DNA from: Cohnella xylanilytica
GTDB lineage: Bacteria; Bacillota; Bacilli; Paenibacillales; Paenibacillaceae
Length of the DNA: 64,000 bases
NCBI RefSeq assembly: GCF_014212175.1
Contig: NZ_JACJVR010000057.1
Span: forward strand, 1 to 64,000
Direction of reading: 5' to 3'
The notes beneath the pieces are model-generated. The model was not told the DNA's origin, ran no database searches, and saw nothing but the letters and a program-made list of their open reading frames with translations. This document shows positions 16,141 through 24,167 of the stretch, in pieces. A program made the position numbers and the translations under genes. Position 1 is the stretch's first letter. Each line of letters starts with the position of its first letter.

Positions 16141-17172
16141 ATGGATAGCTACGATATCGCCAGATTGGCCGGGGTGTCGCGGAAGACGGTTCAGCGCGTG
16201 CTGAACAACCCTTCCAGCGTGAAGCCCGAGACGCGGGAGAAGATTCTGCGCGTGATGGAAGAGCATCATTACGAGCCGAATTCGGCCGCGCGCAAGCTGT
16301 CCTCGCGCAAGTCGCATACGATCGGCTTGTTCATCGTACAGGACGCCGCCAAATACACGCTCCACACGGACGACCTCTTCTTCGGCGCCGTCATCGGAGC
16401 GATCATCAGCCGCTGCGCCGCGCTCGGCTACAATACGCTCGTCTCGATGGCGGACGTCTCCGCGCCCGCCCCGCTCTTCAGCATGTTCCGGCAGAAAAGC
16501 ATCGACGGCGGCATCCTGGTCAGCTGGTCGGATCTTCGCGGGATTGTCGAGGAGATGCGGAAGGCGAACTACCCGGTCGGACTGTTCGACGAGGGTTTCT
16601 TCGGCGAAGCGCCGCAGGGCGTGCCCATTCCCCATCTGGATAACCGGGGCGGAGCCCGGGAGGCCGCCCGTTATCTGATCGGGCTGGGCCATCGCCGGAT
16701 CGGCATCGTGACCGGCGACATGGCCAACAATACCGCGCGCGAGAGATTGCTCGGCTTCCGGGACGCTCTTGGGGAGGCGGGGCTGTCGCTCGCGGAGGAG
16801 CATGTCCATTACGGCGCGTTCACGGAAGAGGACGGCGTCGCCGCCGCCGAGAGATGGCTGAAGGAAGGCGCGCTGCCCGAAGCCGTGTTCTGCAGCAACG
16901 ATCTGATGGCGTACGGAGCGCTGAAGACGCTCGCCAAGGCGGGAATCTCGGTTCCGGGCGACGTATCCGTCGTCGGGTTCGACGACCTGCTGATCTCGCA
17001 GTACACGAACCCGCCGCTGACGACGATGAGGGTTCCGAGAGTCGAGATGGCCGTTCAGGTCGCGGACCGGCTGATCGCCGGGCTGGAGAGAGGGGATACG
17101 GCGACGGAGGCCGACACTTTCACGGCTCGGCTCGTCGTCCGGCAGTCGTGCGCGCCTCGGGAGACGATCTGA
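16141..17172 (+). CDS. LacI-family regulator 1 (probable laminarinase regulator)
   Basis: A 343-residue protein. The N-terminal helix-turn-helix (YDIARLAGVSRKTVQRVLNN) and hinge helix (NSAARKLSSRKSHTIGLF) are followed by a periplasmic-binding-protein-like sensor domain with GHRRIGIVTGD, the region FCSNDLMAYGALKTL and VVGFDDLLISQYTNPPLTT. It should bind a sugar and a palindromic operator with a central CG. It is immediately upstream of the GH16 gene, whose promoter carries two GTCCCACGT palindromes. The ribosome site is weak. Confidence 0.92.
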   Translation: MDSYDIARLAGVSRKTVQRVLNNPSSVKPETREKILRVMEEHHYEPNSAARKLSSRKSHTIGLFIVQDAAKYTLHTDDLFFGAVIGAIISRCAALGYNTLVSMADVSAPAPLFSMFRQKSIDGGILVSWSDLRGIVEEMRKANYPVGLFDEGFFGEAPQGVPIPHLDNRGGAREAARYLIGLGHRRIGIVTGDMANNTARERLLGFRDALGEAGLSLAEEHVHYGAFTEEDGVAAAERWLKEGALPEAVFCSNDLMAYGALKTLAKAGISVPGDVSVVGFDDLLISQYTNPPLTTMRVPRVEMAVQVADRLIAGLERGDTATEADTFTARLVVRQSCAPRETI

Positions 17173-17194
17173 CAGACTTCGTCAAAAGAATCGA

Positions 17195-17224
17195 TTGACA
17201 GCGGTTTCAGACTCGCGCTATATT
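17195..17224 (+). promoter_or_regulatory. SigA promoter of the GH16 gene
   Basis: A consensus TTGACA (17195-17200), an 18-base gap and TATATT (17219-17224). It is followed within 12 bases by a palindromic operator. Confidence 0.8.
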
Positions 17225-17235
17225 GAATTCGTAAT

Positions 17236-17249
17236 GTCCCACGTGGGCC
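17236..17249. promoter_or_regulatory. Operator 1 of the GH16 promoter
   Basis: GTCCCACGTGGGCC, a palindrome with one mismatch and a central CG. It covers about +5 to +18 of the transcript. It shares GTCCCACGT with the site 91 bases downstream. Confidence 0.65.
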
Positions 17250-17326
17250 AAAAATACGGGCTCGGCAGCCTGCTGCAGGGGAAATGACGTTCGCGGCGAT
17301 CCCCGTCAAGTTTTGCATCCAGAAAT

Positions 17327-17340
17327 GTCCCACGTAGGAC
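17327..17340. promoter_or_regulatory. Operator 2 of the GH16 leader
   Basis: GTCCCACGTAGGAC, a palindrome with one mismatch, 91 bases after operator 1. The two sites could be bridged by a LacI tetramer. Confidence 0.65.
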
Positions 17341-17358
17341 AATTGCTTGAATCCATGT

Positions 17359-17374
17359 TTGCAAGCGATTGCAA
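17359..17374. promoter_or_regulatory. cre-like CcpA site overlapping the GH16 ribosome site
   Basis: TTGCAAGCGATTGCAA matches the CcpA consensus closely (TTGnAA-nCGn pattern with dyad). It ends inside AAAGGAGG, so repression could block both transcription and translation start. Confidence 0.5.
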
Positions 17375-17382
17375 AGGAGGAG

Positions 17383-20300
17383 TTGACCATCAAAGCGAAT
17401 CGTTTGACGGCAAGAGCCGCATCGGTCGTCTTGGCCGGCATTCTGGCCGTCGGCCCCGTCGCGGCGGGAGCCGCAGACCCGGCCGCGGCGGCGGGAGGAA
17501 GCGGGAAGGCGGGCTCGGCTTCGGCCCCTCAAGCTTCCGGTCATTGGGCGGAAGCCTCCCTTGACCGCTGGTTGAAGGCGGGCATCATCCAAGGCTATCC
17601 GGACGGCACGCTCAAGCCGGAGAGGGCGGTCGCGCGCGCCGAGTTCGCCGCCGTCGTCAATCGGCTGTTCGGCATGACGCGGACATCGGCCGCGCCGATT
17701 CCCGATGCGCCGAGCGCGTGGGCGGCCAGGGAGATGTCCGTCGCCTTCGCGGCCGGGTACTTGTCGCCGACCTCCGCGGGCGCCGCCGAGCCGGGAAGGC
17801 CGATGACGCGAGCGGAAGTCGCGCTGGCGCTGAACAAGCTGTTCTCGCTTGAACCGCCCGCCGAAGGAAGCGGGAAGGAATGGCCCGACCTGGGCGGGCT
17901 TGACGAAGCGACGGTCCGCGCCATTCGCGGCCTGACGGCGAACGGCTACGTGAACGGGCTGCCGGACGGAACCTTCCGGCCGAACGGAACGGTCACCCGG
18001 GGCGAGCTGGCTTCGCTGACGGATCGGATGGTCGCGCTGCTCGTCCGGACGGCCGGGGAGACGAAGCCGGGCTCCGTGAACGGCCACGCGATCGTGAACG
18101 CGGCCGGGGCTTCCTTAAGCGAAGCGGACATCGCCGGCAATCTGTACCTCGCTCCGGGGATCGGAGAAGGGGGGGCGAAGCTGGACCGGACGACGGTCCG
18201 CGGAACGGTATTCGCGCTTGGCGGCGGCGAGCCGGGCATCGAATTCAAGGATGCCAAGCTGTCCGGCGTCGTGGTCGATCGCCCCGGCGGCGCCGTTCGC
18301 TTGAAGGCGTCGGGCGGCACGACGATCGGCGCGGTCCGCTTCGTCACGGGAGGCTCCCTGACGGCGGACGAAGCCGCTTCTTCGGGCATCGAGGCGGTCG
18401 AAGCGTCCTCCGGCGCCGGAGAAGTCCGGCTCCAAGGGGACTACCGCCGCGTGACGACGCTGAAGGACGGTTCGCGGCAAGCGACGCTGATCGTCGCCGG
18501 GCACATCTCCGAACTGGTCGTCAACGGCCCTGCGTCGATCCGGTTGGAGAACGGCGCCTCGATCGACAAGGCGACCGTCGCGGCGGACGCGGGGAATACC
18601 GTCCTCGAAGGGACCGGGACGGTCGGGCAGGTCGACGACCGTTCGGGCACGCTGGTCAACCGGCTGGCGGCCGGAGGGTCCGCGGGCGGATCTTCCCCGT
18701 CGTCTCCGAGCCGAAGCGATTGGCGGCTCGTCTGGAGCGACGAGTTCGAGAAGGCGGCGATCGACCGGACGAAGTGGACGTTCGACACGACCAATGGGGA
18801 ATCCGTCGGCAATCCGGGCTGGGGCAACAACGAGCTCGAATACTACACCGACCGGCCCGAGAACGCGAAGACCGAAGACGGCAAGCTTGTCATCACGGCG
18901 CGGAAGGAAGAGTACGGAGGCATGCCTTATACGTCGGCCCGGCTGAAGACCAAGGGGCTGTTCAGCCAGACGTACGGCAAGTTCGAGATCCGCGCCAAGG
19001 CTCCGACCGGCAAGGGCTTCTGGCCGGCCATCTGGATGCTGCCGGAGAACGACGCCTACGGCGGGTGGGCCGCTTCCGGAGAGATCGATATCATGGAAGG
19101 CTGGGGCAGCAAGCCGGGGACGGTCGCCGGCACGATCCATTACGGCGGGTCGTGGCCGGGCAACGTCTATTCCGGCAACAGCTACGATTTGCCTAACGGA
19201 GGCACGATTGCCGACTTCCATACGTACACGCTCGAATGGGAACCGAACGAGATGAGGTGGTACGTGGACGGCCATCTTTTCTCGACCAAAAACGATTGGT
19301 ACAGCCGGGGAGCGGGGCAGCACGACAACTATTCGTATCCGGCTCCGTTCGACCAGCCGTTCCACCTGCTGATGAACCTGGCGGTCGGCGGCAACTTCGA
19401 CGGCAACCCGACGGAGGAGACGAAGTTCCCGGCACGGATGGAAGTCGACTACGTGCGCGTCTACGCGAAGGATCCGGGCAAGTACAAGCCTCCGGTTCCG
19501 CCCGTCTATCCCAAGGAGGAGTATCCGCCGGGCTCCAAGCTGCCGCAAGGACCCGACCGCGACCTCGTGTATAACAGCGGCTTCACCCAGAACGTCGAAG
19601 GGGATCCCGGCATGGGGACGCCGGGGACGGCGCACTGGGCGCTGTATCAGGATCCGGGCGCATCCGGCGCGGTGACGATCGAAGACATCGGCGGCACGAA
19701 CTACGCGCGCGTGGACATCGCCAGCGCCGGCGGCAATTCGTATTCCATTCAGCCGCAAGCGATCGTCTCGCTCGCCAAGGGACGCTACTATAAGCTGACG
19801 TTCGAGGCGAAGACCGATACGAGCCGGAACATGACGGTCCGCCTGACCGGCGGCCAGTCGCGGGGGTTCGCGGCGTACTCGCAGTCGTTGGACGCGGCGC
19901 TGACTTCCGACTTCAACACCTACGAGATGAAGTTCCAGATGAAGGAGAACTCGGACGCGGCCGCGCGCATCGAATTCAACATGGGCACGAACGCGCATCC
20001 GGTCTGGCTGGGCAAAGCGAAGCTCGTCGAGATCGACGGCATTCCCTTCGAACACGATTCTCCCAAGCAGCCGCAGGAGGACGGCAACCACGTCTACAAC
20101 GGCTCGTTCGACCAAGGGGAGCCGAACCGGATGAGCTACTGGCATCTGGCCGTCTCCGGAGGTGCGTCGGCGACCGCGAGCGTGCCGAGCCAGCCCGCCT
20201 CCGAGCGGAAGCTGAACGTGGCCGTCGCCCGCGGCGGCGTCTCGGCTTCGGACGTCAAGCTGGTGCAGAAGGGATTGTACCTGCTCGAAGGCCAGGACTA

Positions 20301-22209
20301 CGAGCTTGCCTTCGACGCCAAAGCTTCGCGGGCGAGGACGATCGAGGTCGGCCTGTACCGCAAGGACGGTACCCCCGTCGCAGCCCGGAGCGTCTCGCTG
20401 ACCGATTCGACGACGACGGTCAAGGCGGCGTTTAGCGGTCTGCCCGCCCCTTCGGACGATGAAGGGCAGCTCGTCTTCTCGCTGGGCGGCGAAGCCGGAA
20501 GCGTGCAGATCGACAACGTCAAGCTGCTGCGCACGAGCGTTCATTTCGACCCCGACACCGTCTTCTATCCGCTGCGCAACGGAGACTTCGGCGAAGGGCT
20601 CGCCTACTGGGAGACGTCCGGCAACGGCGATCAGGCCGGAGCGGCCGGTCCCGGCGCGATCCGTGCCGAAGCCGCGGACGGAGCGGCCAAGGCGACGATC
20701 GACGCCCAAGGCGGCAAGCCGTGGAACGCGCTGCTGTTCCAGAGCGGCATCCCGGTGAAGGCGAACGTCGCTTACGAGCTTAGCTTCGATGCCCGGTCGA
20801 CGGCGGACCGCCCGATGGAAGTGGTCGTGGAGAACGGAAGCCCGAGGCACCTCGACCAAGTCGTCGAGCTGTCCGGCGAGACGAAGACGTATTCGTTCGA
20901 ATTCAAGCCGACCAAATCCGAGACCGTCGGCCTGAAGTTCCTGCTCGGGCTTATTCGCCCGGCCGATCCGAAGCTGCCTTCGCACGACGTGTACATCGGC
21001 AACGTCCGGCTGGCGGTGAAGAACGCCCCGGTCGCCCAGCCGCCGTCGCTGCGCAAGGATACGACCGACAATTACGCGGGGCAAGACATCGAGATCGCGT
21101 TCCGGGACGACGAGGCTTGGCGTTCCAAGGCGGCGAAGGTCGCCGTCGACGGAACGGCCTTGGACGCCGGCGATTACGAGCTGGCGCCGGGCGTGCTGAA
21201 GCTGCGCGGGGAGCGATTCGCCGCGGCGGGGGCGTATACCGTGACCGTGTCCGCCGCTGGCTATGCCGACGCCTCCGTTGTGCAGACGATTCTGGCGGGC
21301 GACGGGAATCTCGTCGTCAACGGAGACTTCTCCCGCGGAACGGCGAATTGGGCCTCTTGGTCCGGCGAGGGCGGAGCCGCCGAATGGTCGGCGAAGGACG
21401 GCGCCGCCAAGGTCGCCATAGCGTCCAAGGGCGGACCGTCCTGGGCGAACCAGCTCTATCAGGAAGGCATTCCGATGACCGCGGGCAAGACATACGAACT
21501 CCGGTTCGACGCCTCGTCCACGATGGACCGGCCGATCACGGTCGAATTCACGAACACGTCCGCGGGCAGCGAGTCCTTCGTTCTGACGGGCGAGACGAAG
21601 ACGTTCGCGAAGACGTTCACGGTCGCGACGAGTTCTCCGCTTAAGCTGAACTTCCTGCTCGGGAACGTGGTCTTCGGGGATGCGTCCACGCCCGACGGGC
21701 CTCATGCGATCGCCTTGAGCCGCATCTCCGTCAAGGAGGTCGACTCGCCGGCGCCCGAAGGGCACGAGCTGCGGAACGGGACGTTCGATAGTGGCCTTGA
21801 GCATTGGGGCTTCTACAAGAAGGACAACGAGTCGGACGCGGCGTTCGGAGTCGAGGAGGGCCGCCTGAAGATCGATTGGCCCCATTACGACGGCTATGAG
21901 ATTTGGGCTACCCAAGTGTATCAGGAGAATCTGAAGCTGGAAGCCGGGCGAACGTACACTCTCTCCCTGAAGCTCAAGTCGTCCATCGACAAGGAGGTTT
22001 GGGTGTCGGTCGAGAACGGCGCGGACTATAACATTCAATATTTGCCGGCCCGGGCCGTCGCGTTGACCGCGGGAGAGGAGCGAACCGTCTCTTTCGAATT
22101 CACGATGGGTCCGCAGACGGTCCATAACGGCAAGCTGGTGCTGCAGATGGGCGGCAACCACGCCGTCTCCCACTCGATTCTGCTGGACGACGTGACGCTG
22201 ACGGGGTAA
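17383..22209 (+). CDS. S-layer-anchored GH16 endo-beta-1,3-glucanase with CBM modules
   Basis: A 1608-residue surface enzyme. TTG 17383 follows AAAGGAGG and gives a signal peptide (RAASVVLAGILAVGPVAAGA). Modules: three SLH domains at ~50-220, a beta-rich spacer at ~225-430, GH16 at ~444-696, then five CBM4/9-like modules at ~725-885, 900-1055, 1060-1214, 1307-1454 and 1460-1608, with a DUF1533-like domain at ~1221-1306. The GH16 catalytic motif is GEIDIMEGWG (nucleophile E567, D569, acid/base E572). WPAIWMLPEN supports laminarinase specificity. It should cut beta-1,3(1,4)-glucans at the cell wall, feeding the importer at 24-27 kb. Two operators and a cre-like site precede it. Confidence 0.93.
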   Translation: MTIKANRLTARAASVVLAGILAVGPVAAGAADPAAAAGGSGKAGSASAPQASGHWAEASLDRWLKAGIIQGYPDGTLKPERAVARAEFAAVVNRLFGMTRTSAAPIPDAPSAWAAREMSVAFAAGYLSPTSAGAAEPGRPMTRAEVALALNKLFSLEPPAEGSGKEWPDLGGLDEATVRAIRGLTANGYVNGLPDGTFRPNGTVTRGELASLTDRMVALLVRTAGETKPGSVNGHAIVNAAGASLSEADIAGNLYLAPGIGEGGAKLDRTTVRGTVFALGGGEPGIEFKDAKLSGVVVDRPGGAVRLKASGGTTIGAVRFVTGGSLTADEAASSGIEAVEASSGAGEVRLQGDYRRVTTLKDGSRQATLIVAGHISELVVNGPASIRLENGASIDKATVAADAGNTVLEGTGTVGQVDDRSGTLVNRLAAGGSAGGSSPSSPSRSDWRLVWSDEFEKAAIDRTKWTFDTTNGESVGNPGWGNNELEYYTDRPENAKTEDGKLVITARKEEYGGMPYTSARLKTKGLFSQTYGKFEIRAKAPTGKGFWPAIWMLPENDAYGGWAASGEIDIMEGWGSKPGTVAGTIHYGGSWPGNVYSGNSYDLPNGGTIADFHTYTLEWEPNEMRWYVDGHLFSTKNDWYSRGAGQHDNYSYPAPFDQPFHLLMNLAVGGNFDGNPTEETKFPARMEVDYVRVYAKDPGKYKPPVPPVYPKEEYPPGSKLPQGPDRDLVYNSGFTQNVEGDPGMGTPGTAHWALYQDPGASGAVTIEDIGGTNYARVDIASAGGNSYSIQPQAIVSLAKGRYYKLTFEAKTDTSRNMTVRLTGGQSRGFAAYSQSLDAALTSDFNTYEMKFQMKENSDAAARIEFNMGTNAHPVWLGKAKLVEIDGIPFEHDSPKQPQEDGNHVYNGSFDQGEPNRMSYWHLAVSGGASATASVPSQPASERKLNVAVARGGVSASDVKLVQKGLYLLEGQDYELAFDAKASRARTIEVGLYRKDGTPVAARSVSLTDSTTTVKAAFSGLPAPSDDEGQLVFSLGGEAGSVQIDNVKLLRTSVHFDPDTVFYPLRNGDFGEGLAYWETSGNGDQAGAAGPGAIRAEAADGAAKATIDAQGGKPWNALLFQSGIPVKANVAYELSFDARSTADRPMEVVVENGSPRHLDQVVELSGETKTYSFEFKPTKSETVGLKFLLGLIRPADPKLPSHDVYIGNVRLAVKNAPVAQPPSLRKDTTDNYAGQDIEIAFRDDEAWRSKAAKVAVDGTALDAGDYELAPGVLKLRGERFAAAGAYTVTVSAAGYADASVVQTILAGDGNLVVNGDFSRGTANWASWSGEGGAAEWSAKDGAAKVAIASKGGPSWANQLYQEGIPMTAGKTYELRFDASSTMDRPITVEFTNTSAGSESFVLTGETKTFAKTFTVATSSPLKLNFLLGNVVFGDASTPDGPHAIALSRISVKEVDSPAPEGHELRNGTFDSGLEHWGFYKKDNESDAAFGVEEGRLKIDWPHYDGYEIWATQVYQENLKLEAGRTYTLSLKLKSSIDKEVWVSVENGADYNIQYLPARAVALTAGEERTVSFEFTMGPQTVHNGKLVLQMGGNHAVSHSILLDDVTLTG

Positions 22210-22218
22210 ATATCAAGC

Positions 22219-22247
22219 GAGGCTGCCTCTTCGGGCAGCCTCATTTC
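22219..22247 (+). terminator. Terminator of the GH16 gene
   Basis: The stem GAGGCTGCC / GGCAGCCTC with a short loop, followed by ATTT, lies 10 bases after the stop. Confidence 0.7.
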
Positions 22248-22328
22248 CTATGCCGAGCCTTCGGCCGCGGGAGTGAGCGGGAAGCCGATATTCCGGTGCG
22301 GCGGCGCGCGATGGCGACCCGAAGGAGG

Positions 22329-22514
22329 CTAACGGACTCAGGAGACGCTATTTCGTTGAAAATGAGGATTTTTCGATCCTAACGAATCGTAGAGACGCTA
22401 TTTCGTTCCGAAAGCCCCTATTTTCCTGCCACAGCCCCAAATAAGATCGTATGGATTCGTTAGACTTTTAAAAAGGGGCTATTGGAGCCAAATAGCGATT
22501 CCTGAATCCGTTAG
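22329..22514. repeat. 186-bp nested palindromic (MITE-like) element
   Basis: The terminal inverted repeats begin CTAACGGACTCAGGAGACGC (left) and end CGATTCCTGAATCCGTTAG (right), with about 25 matching positions at low mismatch. An internal copy of the left unit starts at 22379 (CTAACGAATC...GACGCTATTTCGTT), and its inverse GATTCGTTAG lies near 22463. The result is a repeat within a repeat. It has no coding capacity. It is probably a dispersed intergenic element. Confidence 0.65.
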
Positions 22515-22790
22515 AGATTGTGCCCTGTTCATCAGGGTGATCTTCTCGGCTGGAAACGCCGAGATCGGCCTCAGGATCTCGTATGCGATTCGCCTGGCTT
22601 AACGGAACTGGCTGCAATCGTCGAACTGCTGTTCACGTATTTCCGCCTGATTCTGATCGAAGAAAACAACGAAAGCCCTATCTTGGAGATCTCGAGAGCC
22701 ATGAGAATGGACAACATCGAGATCGAAGATAAGGTCTATAGGGCATTGTGCGACCCAGGATCTATCGTATAAAAAAACAGGTGCGGCCGC
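22515..22790. other. Gene-free stretch between repeat element and LacI regulator 2
   Basis: An open frame (22518-22772, TTG start) exists but has no ribosome site, no recognised domain and starts in the repeat's edge. I see no terminator or RNA here. Confidence 0.4.
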
Positions 22791-23819
22791 TCAGGCCATG
22801 CGGTCCGAACGCGCTCCCCCGCACGATCCGCGCACGATCAGCTCCGATTCGACGACGATGGCCGAAGGGTCGATCTGGTTGTTGATCATGTCGAACAGCA
22901 TCAGCGCGGCGAGCCGCCCGATCTTCTCCGTGTCCTGCCGGACCGTGGTGAGCGGAGGGTCGGTGAACGGGGCGGCGTCGATGTCGTCGCAGCCGACGAT
23001 GGCCAGGTCCTGCGGGACGCGAAGCCCGTGCTCCTTCGCCGCTTCCATGGCGCCCATGGCGAGCAGGTCGGTCACCGCGAACAGCGCCCGGGGCAGCGAG
23101 CCGGCAGCGATCCACTCCTTCATCGCCCGATAGCCGCATTCCTTCTCGTAGCCCGGACTATGGACGAACCATTCGGGCTTAAGCGGCAGGCCGAACGAGC
23201 GGAGGGCGTCCCGGAACGAGTTCTCCCGGATCAGCGTCACGCCCGAATTCCGGTCGATGCCGAGCAGGCCGAGCTCCCGGTATCCGCACATATACAGGTG
23301 TTCGACCACCTTGGCGGCGATCTTGGCGTTGTCGGACATCAGATAGGTCGTGTTGCTTCCCCCGAGGGCGATATCGATGCCGATGCAAGGGATGTCGCTG
23401 CGAGCCAGATCGTCGATGCTCGGCTCCACGTTGTCGCCGGCGATGACGATGCACCCGTCCACCTGGAAGTGCCGGCAGCGGGCGAGGTAATCCTCCTTGG
23501 TCTGGAAGAAGGTCTCATTGGAGAAAAAAAGAAGGTCGTAGCCGAGCAAGCCGATCTGCTTCTTGAACGAATTCAACACCTTGACGAAGATCGGGTGGTC
23601 CAGATCCGAGTTCAGCTTGCCCGCGAACACGACGCCGATCAGGCTGGACTTCTTCGTCGCCAGCGTCTTGGCGGAAGACGAGGGCTTGTAGCCCGTCTCC
23701 TCCATGATCTTGAGCACCCTCTGGCGAGTCTCCTCGCCGACGTCGCTATAGTTGTTGATGATCTTCGACACGGTGGCGATCGACACGCCGGCCATGGCGG
23801 CTATCGTCTTAATGTTCAC
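22791..23819 (-). CDS. LacI-family regulator 2 (beta-glucoside importer regulator)
   Basis: A 342-residue protein. The GTG start has GGAGGGG 10 bases upstream. The helix-turn-helix (IKTIAAMAGVSIATVSKIIN) and hinge (SSSAKTLATKKSSLIGVVFA) are complete. The effector domain contains VVEHLYMCGYRELGLLG and VGCDDIDAAPFTDPPLTT. It is divergent from the ABC importer operon. A dyad CGAAACCAGTTTCG lies before its own gene and TTACGAAAGCGATTTCGTAA before the operon, so it probably represses both until an imported glucan oligomer binds. Confidence 0.92.
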   Translation of the reverse strand: MNIKTIAAMAGVSIATVSKIINNYSDVGEETRQRVLKIMEETGYKPSSSAKTLATKKSSLIGVVFAGKLNSDLDHPIFVKVLNSFKKQIGLLGYDLLFFSNETFFQTKEDYLARCRHFQVDGCIVIAGDNVEPSIDDLARSDIPCIGIDIALGGSNTTYLMSDNAKIAAKVVEHLYMCGYRELGLLGIDRNSGVTLIRENSFRDALRSFGLPLKPEWFVHSPGYEKECGYRAMKEWIAAGSLPRALFAVTDLLAMGAMEAAKEHGLRVPQDLAIVGCDDIDAAPFTDPPLTTVRQDTEKIGRLAALMLFDMINNQIDPSAIVVESELIVRGSCGGARSDRMA

Positions 23820-23885
23820 GGCTGTTCAACCCCTCCGATCCGCGGGCTATGCGATCCTCTCCGCGGCTTTGTCGTTCGCAAATTC

Positions 23886-23899
23886 CGAAACCAGTTTCG
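23886..23899. promoter_or_regulatory. Candidate operator at LacI 2's own promoter
   Basis: CGAAACCAGTTTCG, with 6-bp arms. It lies 67 bases upstream of the LacI 2 start and its arms share CGAAA/TTTCG with the importer operator. Confidence 0.5.
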
Positions 23900-24061
23900 A
23901 AAAAGAGCAAAAGTTGGCATCTCTTACTATACTTCATGATCCCGGAAACGTCAAAGGGCAGGTCCGTCTCCGCCGCGGCGGCGCAAGCCTTCCGAACGCT
24001 TCCCTTCGAACGAAAAAACCGCACCGCCCAACATTTTTTACATATTTTTCACTGGATGATC

Positions 24062-24090
24062 TTTACAATCATACAGATATGAGGAATAAT
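24062..24090 (+). promoter_or_regulatory. Promoter of the beta-glucoside importer operon
   Basis: TTTACA (24062-24067), a 17-base gap, then AATAAT (24085-24090). The expected start near 24097 abuts the operator. Confidence 0.65.
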
Positions 24091-24099
24091 AAGGGTGAG

Positions 24100-24119
24100 T
24101 TACGAAAGCGATTTCGTAA
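24100..24119. promoter_or_regulatory. LacI-type operator of the importer operon
   Basis: TTACGAAAGCGATTTCGTAA has perfect 8-bp arms around GCGA. It sits at the predicted transcription start, which is ideal for repression. It also resembles a cre site, so CcpA could use it. Confidence 0.7.
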
Positions 24120-24167
24120 TGAGCGGCTGCCGAACGATCGCCAAACTTGTGATTGGGGGAAAGGGAC

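Noticed and set aside
18115-22173. Long minus-strand open frame opposite the GH16 gene
   Set aside because: Its Arg/Leu/Asp-rich translation has no domain and arises from GC-rich codons of the real gene.
22518-22772. 84-codon frame after the repeat element
   Set aside because: No ribosome site, no recognised domain, and its start lies at the edge of a repeat.
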